Positions 22,654-32,928 of a stretch of DNA of 64,000 nucleotides are shown here, in pieces. The notes beneath the pieces are model-generated. The model ran no database searches and was not told the origin of the DNA. It saw nothing but the letters and a program-made list of their open reading frames with translations. Made by a program: the position numbers and the translations under genes. Position 1 is the first letter of the stretch, and the number at the start of each line of letters is the position of its first letter. This stretch comes from Clitopilus passeckerianus (Eukaryota; Basidiomycota; Agaricomycetes; Agaricales; Entolomataceae). Location of the stretch: NCBI GenBank assembly GCA_944990035.1, contig CALYLX010000112.1:1116001-1180000 (forward strand), written 5' to 3'.

Positions 22654-23442
22654 ATGTTTGCATTCCTGACTTTGTTCACGCTTCTCGCAACAGCAGTCAA
22701 CGCTCACTTTCACCTAAACTTCCCTCCTCCAAGAGGCGCTTTCAACGCTCAGGATGAACTCAAGTTCTGTGGTGGCCACACAGACGTCACCACCAACCGC
22801 ACAAAATTCCCTTTGTCCGATGGTTACATTACACTCACGTCCGGACACGGCGGCTTCACTGGTACGCCCAATCTTCATTTTAATTCTGATCCTAGCTAAA
22901 ATCGGTTCATAGCTGGTATCATCATATCCACTGTGGATAACCCCAACTCGTTCGACACCTTTTCGTCTAATGGCCAGCAGCAAATCGTCAAAGGTTACTC
23001 GAAAGAAGCCAACGGAGGCGACTTCTGTATCCCTCTGAACGTGTCATCTGCCGGTATTGCCGATGTCAAGGATGGTGCCAATGTGACAATCCAGGTGAGA
23101 GCTCTTCCTCATGATGGATCAACTTCTGGATATTGATCAACTGAATGCCAGATTGTATTCGACGGTGGAGATGGTAACCTTTACCAGGTTCGTTCTATTG
23201 TTTGCCTGTCTCGTCGAACATGGTGCTAAATAGTATCGTTACAGTGCGCTGACCTCACTCTGGCTGCGAACTATTCCATCCCCTCGGATTCTGCCACATG
23301 CGCTAATCAAACTAAAGAAAACACACATGGTAGCGGCAGCTCAACTTCAGCAGGGGCTCAGCCGACTCAAACAGGGGCAGGCTTCGTACTTTCCCCTTCA
23401 TTGCCGGATACACCGCGATTGCATTGGCCCTTCTCAGTGTAG
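22654..23442 (+). CDS. X325/BIM1-like secreted copper-binding protein, copy 1
   Basis: A signal peptide (MFAFLTLFTLLATAVNA) precedes a mature chain that begins HFHLNFPPPRG. The first residue would be a histidine whose amino group and side chain can hold copper. The family is the LPMO-like X325 group, whose Cryptococcus member BIM1 helps Ctr1 import copper. A second histidine at mature position 48 (SGHGGFT), a conserved Asp in the DGGDGNLYQC block, four cysteines and several N-glycosylation sites are present. Four exons join as GFT/AG, TIQ/IVF and YQ/CADL. The Ser/Thr-rich tail ends at TAG 23440-23442. One frame over, a hydrophobic GPI-signal-like tail (YTAIALALLSVASGML, stop 23459) is lost by a one-base shift near 23374-23377. 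Confidence 0.87.
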
Positions 23443-23726
23443 CATCTGGCATGTTGTAATTACATCTCTTTGCATAACACACCTGTAATTTACTTGCATT
23501 TTTCCCGCGGCTCGCATCAGTTCATCGTCAGAGTGTCAGTTCATCCTAAAAATAGAGCCTCATCCAAATTATACATGGCAGACAAAAACTTTTTCGTTTT
23601 CTTTACCGCGCGATTAAATTGCCAACTGCCGGTTAAGATGGGGTATAAAAAGTTGGTGCGGCCAGATTGACCAAAAGCATCGGTGTCCCATTGTTCACCA
23701 ATTATTCACGATCTTTCACGTTCATT

Positions 23727-24528
23727 ATGCGTTTCCCCGTTGGACTCAGCCTGCTTGGCTTTGCTACCCTAGTACATGCACACTTTCAGCTTCAGTATCC
23801 TCCTCCCAGAGGTGAATTCGTCGAAGACGACGAGCCAACTTTCTGCGGTACGTATACTTGGCCTTCTCAACCTTACAAACACCGACCTCACCCCTCTAGA
23901 TGGATACAAGAACCCTGCTACAAACCGTACAGAATTCCCTTTGTCCGGAGGCTTCTTCAGTTTGAACTCTGAGCACCCGAGTTGGACCGGTAAGCTACTT
24001 GGACTGGCCCCTTTTCCCTGATCTCACACTGGCTCTTCCCAGCTGGCGTCCTTGTTTCCGGCGCCCAGGAACCAACCTCATTTGATAACTTCACTCAAGT
24101 CGTGCCTTTCTTCAAGTTGTCAGGAGAGGGCAAATACTGCCTTGGATTGGACTTGTCGAGCGGTGCAAACGGTACCTCCTTCAAGGATGGCCAAAACGTC
24201 ACAGTTCAGGTCGTTTACAACGGCGGTGACGATCAATTGTATCAGGCGAGTCGAAGCATGCTCCAATTGAGTCGCTCATATTTAATTATGTCGTCAACAG
24301 TGCGCGGACCTGACGCTGAAGAGCAACTTCACCATTGCAAATGATGTCCAATGCTCAAATGCCACTGGTCCAAACAATGGGCGCCCAACGGCAACCACTC
24401 CCGGCTCTTCTCCTACGGGGTCTGGGTCCAGCGGTGGTGCTGCCCCAACCAACACCAACAGTGCTGTTGCATTGTCAGCAGGTGTGCTCGCTCTTGTACT
24501 GGGTCCCCTTGCCGCTGCCATTCTATGA
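23727..24528 (+). CDS. X325/BIM1-like secreted copper-binding protein, copy 2
   Basis: The tandem partner of the previous gene has the same plan. A signal peptide ([18 protein letters not shown]) is followed by a mature N-terminus [13 protein letters not shown]. His48 lies in SEHPSWT, an Asp in [10 protein letters not shown], and paired cysteines are conserved. The Ser/Thr/Gly-rich linker ends in a hydrophobic tail ([20 protein letters not shown]), typical of GPI attachment. The protein would thus sit on the outer face of the plasma membrane beside the Ctr transporter. It has an intron after FC that copy 1 lacks, and lacks the TIQ/IVF intron of copy 1. The last intron starts with GC rather than GT (after LYQ), an accepted minor class, and ends at the same CADL codon as in copy 1. 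Confidence 0.9.
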
Positions 24529-25254
24529 TTATACACGTAGTATATGATAACATCGATTTTTATCACCCACACAATTTGACGATTCCAACTTCAGTCTTGA
24601 CAGAATATGCGCCACAAAACATTGTCGAAGGCTAACATTATCATTTAAGGTTATGCTAAGTCACACGTGTCGGTGCAGGGGATGTCGCAACTACGCGGCA
24701 TGTTGGGGGCATCCGGAGTTTTTGCCACCAACTACGATCATCCATCCGGAACTGCGTAATCAGCCTTGAGTAACGCCGCGTTTTGAATTCCCTCGAAACA
24801 TCTTAGCTTACGGTCCTTACCTGATCCTCCGATGCCCAACGACCGAGAGATATTGCAACGATAAGGACTCTGACATCTGTGCATTGGTTGCATGGCTGCA
24901 CACGACTGATACGTCGCTTCACCTGGCAAACACTTTCCTCTTTTTTGTTGTTTTGGCTCAGTATCCCTCTTTGGCTTTCTACGGTTAAACGGCTTATCAG
25001 GCTCTACTGCGATCTGCCTATGCTTCGACAAATCATCCCACGTAAAACACCATCTCGGTCCCCGTTGCCTCCGCAGTGCGTAAACCGTGTCATCCGGAAG
25101 TGGCAGTGCGATCTGATTTCGTCGTTTTGTCACAAAACGCTGTAATGAAGATTATATACAAACATGTGTCCAAGCCTCGTTGATAACCTGCCATTCTTCA
25201 CAACCCCTGGAAGTTGCTGCTTATTGGCACCTTGCTTCCTCCTCTCACCGCTGT
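24529..25254. other. Intergenic, 726 bases
   Basis: A 131-codon minus frame (25133-24738) is open and Arg/Lys-rich but starts with GTG. It has no early ATG and no family I know, so I do not call it. Nothing else was seen. Confidence 0.35.
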
Positions 25255-25815
25255 ATGATGCTGTTCAAATTCAGGAGACGAGAAGCCCCTTGGGAAGTTG
25301 TCGATAGCAAAGCCGTAGAGGCCGTACCAATGTACTACGAAGACGAAGGTGCGTGAATCTAGACTCTACATGTGCCTGGAGTAGATATTTATGCTTCCTT
25401 TCGGACAGACCTAGACATAGTTGTTATTGGAGAGGCCGATACTCGAGGGACTTATGTCTTTGAAGAGCGGAAGGAAAGAAACATTGCTGACCTACGGCAT
25501 GTAATTGTCTTCGCGCGTCAACAACTACTAAAGGAGGTGTCGAGAAGAGGGTACAACATCCTGTTATCAGAAAGGTATATTTGCTCAGAGTAAACCTCGA
25601 CATGGTACTAACAACTCCACCAGCTGGCAGGTCACGCTATATCGAAGAGGCAAGCAGAATCGTATTGAAGTACAGTATAGCGGTAGACGTGAGTATTCTG
25701 TTCGATCCCACTCTGCCTCAGAATCTGATCCTCCACCTTAGCCGCTCTCACCGAAGGCAAAGTGCCACATCTCCGGCCACCACCTTTCATTGGCGTCTTG
25801 AACGCCTTCCGATGA
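25255..25815 (+). CDS. Small conserved fungal protein of unknown function
   Basis: Four exons rebuild a protein of about 130-140 residues that I cannot name. It starts MMLFKFRRREAPWEVV. It then passes through an acidic MYYEDED junction into IVVIGEADTRGTYVFEERKERN, a helix DLRHVIVFARQQLLKEV, RRGYNILLSESWQVTLYRRGKQNRIEVQYSGRP and a Pro-rich end (HLRPPPFIGVLNAFR). The splice junctions are all in phase, and the C-terminal beta-rich block is too regular to be chance. The layout (helix, then beta strands with a Trp, then PPF) looks like a small basidiomycete protein family I remember only as hypothetical. No signal peptide or membrane segment is visible. The downstream neighbour is convergent. Confidence 0.6.
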
Positions 25816-26141
25816 ACGGCCGCCAAGCGCCACCTCCTTGCAAACACTTACACTCACTATAATTTATTCCTTATAATCAGAAGTATTAGACGGACCCGCA
25901 TCGAACTCCAACTGTTGTAACAATAGCATGTATCACTTATCACTCCACTCCACTCATTATTAGTCACTCTTCACGATCTTTAATTCGATTCCATGTATTC
26001 TGAGTCTAGCAGGTTAGGGACCGGACAGCAATCTCCGTATCATATCTCTTCTCTACGTAGGCTTTTAGACTTTCTTGATGAAGGTACAGCATGTGAGTGG
26101 ATGCATCAACATCAAGACACATCAGCCATCGACATGTCGAT
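25816..26141. other. Convergent 3' spacer
   Basis: Both neighbouring genes end here. I see nothing beyond AT-rich 3' flanks. Confidence 0.4.
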
Positions 26142-27400
26142 CTACGATTCCGACTTTTCTATCTTGCTCTGAGATCTCATGGCGTATCCTGTCCATGACT
26201 TGCGGAAAAGGACCGTCAGCTTGATCCCCCTACCAATCAGAAACGACTTACCTCATCATACAAACTGATTTTCTCGACGCCCAAGAGCTTGAGACCCAAC
26301 CACAGGATTCCTGCTGTCATTCCACTACCACAACTCGTAGTCACAGGCATCTTGCCACTCAGGATGAGCTCAGCCCGCTCAGGGCCCACGGCATCCATCA
26401 AGGCCTTTCGTAGGCCTTCTGGTGTCAAGAAAGTGCTGTACTCTGTCCCGTCTTTGCATGTGTGTTTCTCCAAGAATACATTGAACGGCAAGGACAGAGA
26501 GTGTGGCATGTGGCCGGACGATAGGCCTGGACGGGGTTCCGGATCTACCCCAAAATATCTGGGCATTGGTTCAGATACAACGTGTACTTTGACCGTTTTC
26601 AAGAACTTCACCTTCCACGAGAGCGGGCATCAAGGACAAGGTCAGCATCGGGGTTAGCCAAAGGGTCGAATCGTGAGTTCTCCACAATCTCCTCATAACC
26701 TAGCAGTGAAAACATTAATTTGGCGAGCAGCTCGTTAACATCAATTCACTTACTCCTGATGCGATTAGCGTCTAGCCTTGGGGTAGGGTAAATAGACTTT
26801 GCTACAATCGAAGGCTGTTTCTCGTCCACCGGGAGATCTTCTGCAAGCCACGCAGGAAGGCCTCCATTGAGAACGCTAGAATTCTCGTGACCAAAAGCCC
26901 TGAAAGTGAACAATGCTCGAGGTGAAGAGAAGATTCCGGAGGTATCGTAACTGGGGGTAATTATGCTGAGCTGATTGAACACCACAAAAGGAGGGATTTC
27001 GTACAGTACCACATGTGAAGATGGCTCAATCCCGAACTCCTCTAGGCAAAAATTGTGAACTCGAAAATTCAGCAGGACGGCAGGAAACAACAATACCACA
27101 GGCGTCTGCGAAGACGCGTTCTTCGGGCATCATATGCTTAAGGCCGAGTTCGTGAAGAGAAGAAACCTTGTCAAGATCAAAGAATTGAGCACCAGGGATG
27201 CGCTTAGCCAGAAATTCTTCTTGAGGTTTACGGGGAGAGTTCGGCATGAACCACGAAGCATCCAGTAGCTTCACATTCCGGTCAGCTACAATGAGGTCCT
27301 GAGCCTGCTTCGGGCTTATGAGAAACGGAGCAGCCCTCGAAGAAGAAGACATAAGCCGAGAATTTCTGTATGCAAGAGGAAACCTCAAGAGCCTGAGCAT
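26142..27400 (-). CDS. TUM1: Thiosulfate/3-mercaptopyruvate sulfurtransferase
   Basis: A two-domain rhodanese that takes sulfur from 3-mercaptopyruvate. In yeast, Tum1 feeds the thiolation of tRNA wobble uridine. The start at 27400 (MLRLLRFPLAYRNSRL) gives a plausible mitochondrial presequence before SSSSRAAPFLISP. The N-terminal domain shows LLDASWFMPN and RIPGAQFFDLD. The inter-domain region has GHENSSVLNGGLPAW. The catalytic loop is TSCGSGMTAG with the active Cys, and the C-terminus is WTGYAMRSQS. Introns include one after HVVL at about 26,970-27,020, resolved only by using its second GT. A shorter cytosolic form from ATG 27352 is possible, as in other fungi. It is divergent from VMA5 by 100 bases. 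Confidence 0.92.
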
Positions 27401-27500
27401 TGAAAGCCAATGGTCCCAGGCCAACCTTAGCTCGGTTAACATTTCGGGCAGTCTCTGCGATAACAGACATCAACATCTATCTTCTCCCCGCCAGCTTGGA
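27401..27500. promoter_or_regulatory. Divergent promoter of TUM1 and VMA5
   Basis: One hundred bases separate two divergent start codons, so control elements must be compact or overlap coding sequence. No motif could be assigned. Confidence 0.4.
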
Positions 27501-29088
27501 ATGCCTTCAGATCAGAGTACATGGCTTGTCGCCGTTCCCAACGACGGGGACGCCGAGGGTCTATTTGAAGAAGTCCATAGGAAGCTGAGCAGCCAAGTCA
27601 GATCTTTCGGTCTCGCCCAGTTCGAGATACCTTCCTTCAAGGTCGAGTACAGGATCTCTAGCCGACTCAAGAACCGCGTTCTTATTGCCTGACAGACTGG
27701 CACCCTTGATGGTCTAATCGCACTTTCTGAAGAGATACCAAAACAAGATAGCTTCTTTACCGCGACTGTGGCCAAGATTGTCGACACACTGCGGAACTTG
27801 TTGAACAATGACCCAAGCAAACTCGCTCAGCATGTTTTGATCGAGGAGAAGACAGTGGACGAATATCTTTCGGAGGGATGGAGGTGGAACGAAGGAAGAT
27901 ATAACGTGAACAGAAGTGTGCGCGAGATTCTCGATTCTCTGTCAAGAGTAGGTCCTGCTCCTAGTTGCTGCCCTTGATCAGCTCAATGACGCAGCTATGC
28001 AGGACATTGCTTCAATCGACAACGCAATGAAGTCCAAGCTTAACAACTACAACCTCGTCAAAGGATCCCTGACACAAATGCAACGAAAGAAGATGTGGGG
28101 ACCCTACATATTATCACGACTGATGCTAACGTTTCCTTAGGGGAAATCTCTCCGTGCGTTCTTTAGCGGATATTGTTTCCAAAGAGGACTTTGTAGAGGA
28201 CTCAGAGTACCTCGAGACACTACTGGTTGCCGTTCCTAAGTAATTTATCTGCTTCGTAACAACGCTTCCGGCGATAACACTCGTCGGCTAGAGCCCTGGT
28301 CAAGGATTGGAACACCAAGTATGAGAGACTATCCTCCATGATAGTGCCACGGTCTTCAAGGTATGATGACGACAAATCATACAAGCTAATATATTATTGA
28401 TGGGCTCTAGGTTGATCCTGGCGGATGATGAATTCGCATTGTTCAGTGTGGTGGCCTTCAGGCGGGTGCATGACGAAGTTGTTCAAGCTTGTCGCGAGAA
28501 CAAGTACGTGGATTCAACATCTATGACGCCGTGAAGCAACCATCTCATGATACTCACAGATTCATCATACGCGATTTTACGTACGATGAAAGTGAGGTGG
28601 CGAAACAACGAGAGGAGTTGGAGACTGCTGATGCAACAGAGAAAGAGCTATGGGTTCGTCCCCATTCGACCTGTCCCAGATTCCCTCATTCTGAAGGCTC
28701 TAAAACAGACAGAGCTATTGAGATTGTCCAGGACTAATTTCTCAGAGGCGTTCCAGGTGCTTGTTCATCTCAAGGTTGTCCGTTTATTTGTCGAGAGTGT
28801 TCTCCGGTATGGTCTACCTGCAAACTACAAAGGCCTGATGATCACGGTAACTGCTTGTGCTTTCCAATTTTTGACCAGTCGAATGATTTTGCTTGTTAGC
28901 CTGATGCAAAATCAGCTAAGAAGACGTTCCAAGTATTGCAAGGCCACTTCTCTTACTTAAGCCCACGCTCAAACCGTGGACAAGCAATGAAGGGGGGCGA
29001 TGAGGAGTTCGTTGGTGAATACCAGAACTTGATGGATCAAGAATTTTACGACTTCATCCTTTATGAGATTCCCTGGGTTACCTACTAA
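27501..29088 (+). CDS. VMA5: V-type proton ATPase subunit C
   Basis: Subunit C bridges the V1 stators to Vo and controls reversible assembly of the vacuolar proton pump. Nine or so exons give a chain of about 385-390 residues, normal for Vma5. Conserved blocks in order are [27 protein letters not shown], the long helix around [44 protein letters not shown] (here DSEYLET), [35 protein letters not shown] and [11 protein letters not shown]. The C-terminal block includes [22 protein letters not shown]. All junctions are in phase with GT-AG borders. The start ATG at 27501 places STWLV at residue 6, as in other fungi. Confidence 0.94.
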
Positions 29089-29424
29089 GCATATTGGCAG
29101 CTCTCCTGTCTCTTGTCAAGATTATCGTCCATAATGAACATTTTGATTATTCGGAACAATATAAAGTTACGATGGCCAGCCTACTACAACTGCAGGAGAG
29201 ATAAATTACATGTTTCTGAACTGCACGATTTATATAGCTGTATAGTATGTGCTTTATAGATGGACGACTGCACTGGGAAAAAGAACAGACAGACAAAAAA
29301 GAGAATAATCAAGTTGCAATAGATGGCTCAAAATGTTCTGTTCTTTCAAGGGATACAAAGCGAAAAGGGTTTAGTGCGTGAAACCTGCACAAGTTGTGAG
29401 AATGAAAAGAATGAATGAAAATTT
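29089..29424. other. Convergent 3' spacer, 336 bases
   Basis: This stretch lies between two convergent stop codons. It is AT-rich and no feature was recognised. Confidence 0.4.
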
Positions 29425-32400
29425 CTATAAACCTAGGTTTGAAATGACCCTTGAAACCTCATCAATGGCCTCTTCATCTAAAACATGGTCGGATCGCGGT
29501 GGGTTGGAGGGTGCACCCGGTCTTGAAGACACAGGAGGCCCATAGACGCTCGGGAACGAAGGCGCTGTGACAGATGTCGGGCTTGAGTTGCCGCCAGTGT
29601 CTCCGGTTGAGGTTGTCGGTGAGTCAGGAGGGGGTAGTTTGGAACCGCCTTCGGTAATGCGTGATAGGGAGAACGTGAGATCGAGAGACTGAGCTCTGTT
29701 TTGGAGGGACCTTGGCTTAGACACGACTTGTTCCTTTAGTTTGGCTTCTAGCAAGGAATCCGAGCCGCGTTTGATGGCGTCCTCTGAATGCCTAGAACGA
29801 TGAGGAATGCCAGAACCCTAAGATATCATGATGAGCCAAACAAACAATTGAATACGTGTTTGACTTACAATGGGGGGCATAGGTGGCCAATAATCAACCG
29901 GCATAAAAGCCGAATCGTGGTCCCCGTTTTCTTCTAAATTGTAAATATACGATGGTGAATTAAACAAGGCTTTGACATCAGGGGATGATGCAGCCATGCG
30001 AAGCCTGCGATCACCACCAATTCCACCGATATCTGGACGGCCCATGTCCATGGATTCTGATTTGTGCGATGAGCCTGGAGGAATCCATGAAGGGCGTGAG
30101 GTACATACCATGGCCACGAGTTCTAGCTGCAGCAGAAAGTACCTTACTGTCAAAGTGAGGGAAAGCATCGGCAAAGGAATCCCCCTTTTATGAACGTGAG
30201 CCGTTGGGGATGGGTAGACATGGATATTATGGTTGAGCAGGAATTGTTCAAGCATTTCGCGAGCAGTAATCAAGAAGTCACTATTGCTGCGCTGGCAACG
30301 GAACTTGAATGAGATATCGGCGGAAGGGGAATCGTTCGGAGAGCTGCCGTTGGTTGGAGTACTCTTGATGTTGGGCACAATGGATACCTGAAGTTCACGC
30401 TTGACACGTTCAACAAGATTGTTGAAGTCGGGAGTCTTCAAGATTCGAGGCAGGTCGCTGCTAGGCGGTACGGCCATGTCAGCCTCGAAGGGAACATGAT
30501 CCTGGATTAGGGGTGAATAAAGCCCATAATCCTCTTGGATATAGGACATACCAAAAGCATAGCTGCTGCAATCTGAACCTGGCTCTCCGGCCCAAAGATC
30601 ACCACCACATCGGAGGCAGTCTCCTTATCAGGGAATCGGACGTGGGAATTAGTCTTCGTCTCAATATCACGGATGAAGATGCTCTTTTCGCCGAGTAAGG
30701 TACGGTGATATCGCCTTGGTATCGAAACAGTCTCGTTGACATAATCTTTGTCCTGCAAATACCAGGTTCGAGTCAGCGACTTCTTGAACTTGAATCAGGA
30801 AAAACACACCTTCGGGTTGACCAGCTCCATTACGGATTGCTTGAGATGCTCGAGGTTATTGGCGTTCTTCGCCGGAGTCCTAGCAATGACATTATCGTCG
30901 TTGTCATTATAACCACCAAGTGCAGCGAATTCTTCAGCATTAGAGAATTTGACATAGACGCCATATTTCTTCATGATGCGTTGAATGCTTCGACCGCCGA
31001 CACCGATAATGCGCTTGTGATATGCCTCGGGGACATGGAATGAGATCTCCGCTGGCAGCTCTTCCTGCAAAAGAGCCAGACCCTGGAGTACAGTGCTGTC
31101 GGGACCAGAAACGTCGATGAGGAAGTTGTGATCGTTGAAAGTCTCAAACTTGATCTTGACATTGGTGCTCTGCATGATTTTGTTGATTTTTCCATTCTTC
31201 TTCCCGCTGATGAACTCCCTGTGTTCGTTAGAGAGCTCGATCTGGAAGCGAATCTCGTGATGGAAGGCCTGTCAATACAATGTCATTAGTACCCCGTGAG
31301 GTGGAGCAATTCGATTTCCGGAGGTTTTTACCTTGATTATGTCCAGTTCCATGATCATTCCAACGGCGGCGCGGACTTCATGCTCTAAACCATGAACCTC
31401 AAAGCACATGCTCTTGAATACGACCTCTGCACCAGTCGCTATAGAGATTTGCTTGAGGAGGGTAGTCACAGTCGCAGCATTCAATGTAGCAGGCGGCAAG
31501 AGGGCATTGAATTGCATGGGCAAAAGCCAGAAGGACCCAACGTAATATTGACACGCCTTGTCAAACGAAGTCAGAATGATCAAGGGCCTAGCGAGAATAT
31601 TGAATGCTTACGAGCTGCATGATGGACCGTATGGTGCGCTGTATGTTGACCCTGTGGTCCCCAAAGACGGTAATGAGACTGGTCGAGCTGCCAAGGGGAG
31701 GGAACTGGATATAGGTGGCATTGTCCGCCGTGATGGACTTGAGGTCATCCGCTCGGTCGGTGACCATCCAATCCAACTTGCGAGGCAAAATGGCAGTATC
31801 CCTTGAGATAATGGATTTGCTCTGTCGGGATCGGTAAAGTCAGTCAGCGGCCTGAAAAAGCCATCAGGGGGATCACCTTGTTGACGGATATCTGGTATAG
31901 CATATCCTTTGCCCGTTGCACTCCAAAGAATTCTCCCGTAATCCAGATGACGTTGCCGTTGCGTAAAATTTGCGAAGTTCCCGCAGGCGTGTTAAGTTCG
32001 GGGCCCATCAGTCCTTGCAAGGGGGAGGGAAGATAAATGTTGGTAGCAGTCTCCTCCATAATTGACTGAAGAACATGTCGTTTCCTGCCCGCGACTATGG
32101 CGTGAAGCTTGTGGTCAATCTCGCACAGTTCTGCGCGTAGACCGCTCTGAGACACGAGTTAGCAGCGACCAAAGGTAAAAATGTGAGGGGAACATACCAG
32201 TTCGTCCAACATGACCAAGAGTCTCACCCGAGCGAGTTCGACAGAGTCCTCGTTCCCGGTGATGACCAGCTCACAAACCCGTTCTGTCTCAAGACCCAGC
32301 CATCCAGCACTACTACTTATTCCATCCGGTGGTGTTCGATTGGATAGTGCCAAGGGGCTGTTGACGACTGCGATGTGCGCCAAAGTCTGAGAAGCAATTT

Positions 32401-32824
32401 CATCCAGACGACGCCTGACTTCGGGTTTCAAAGAAGGCTTTGAGGACGGCGAGTCGAGTATCTCTGAACGTGTAACTTTGATAGCAGAACGATGCTGCAT
32501 GGGGTGTTAGACGTTGGAGGAGACGTAAGACCACGAACACCGTACCTGGACCGGACACTCCTTGAGAATCATGCCTCTTGTAATCATGACCTGCTGATAT
32601 GCCCCCGTAATATGAAAATTCCAACCCCTTCCATGGTCTGCGAGGAAATACGAGACGTGGCAGCCATGAAGAGACATTGCGACCATCGCGAGTTTCTGAA
32701 TTGCGTCTGCATCTGGAGGGTCTTGAACTGAAGCCGACGCCGTCGACTCTGAAGGAAAGTCGATTGAAGAGTTAATATGTCGCGACCTGCGTGGATAAGT
32801 GAAAGAGGTAGTGTAGACGTCCAT
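29425..32824 (-). CDS. Multi-KH-domain RNA-binding protein (Bicaudal-C/vigilin-like)
   Basis: A protein of about 950 residues with repeated KH domains, which bind single-stranded RNA. At least four are visible by the GxxG loop between helices. They are IVAGRKRHVLQSI, ISGKKNGKINKIM, IIGVGGRSIQRIM and LLGEKSIFIRDI, each followed by a short strand such as VYVKF or SHVRF. Degenerate copies lie between. The C-terminal 300 residues are Ser/Pro-rich and end EEAIDEVSRVISNLGL. Exons are separated by introns of 50-60 bases at domain borders. The start is uncertain. ATG 32824 (MDVYTTSF) is preferred, but an upstream ATG at 32926 in the same frame would add about 34 residues. It is a plausible translational regulator. 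Which fungal orthologue it is remains unclear. Confidence 0.85.
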
Positions 32825-32928
32825 TGGGTATTCTGGCAAGAAAGTGGTATCTGTGGTGGCGGCGACGAGAGCCTTAAGGAATAATAGGAGAGACAGTCTC
32901 AAAAATTTATATTTATTATTCAACATGT

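Noticed and set aside
24738..25133. A 131-codon basic minus-strand frame
   Set aside because: It begins with GTG and has no ATG in its first two thirds, and I know no family like it. It could be part of a spliced gene but cannot be supported.
26948..27020. A possible 21-residue insertion in the sulfurtransferase
   Set aside because: The open stretch can be read through, but using the second GT as donor removes it and restores the family sequence HVVLYDTSG.
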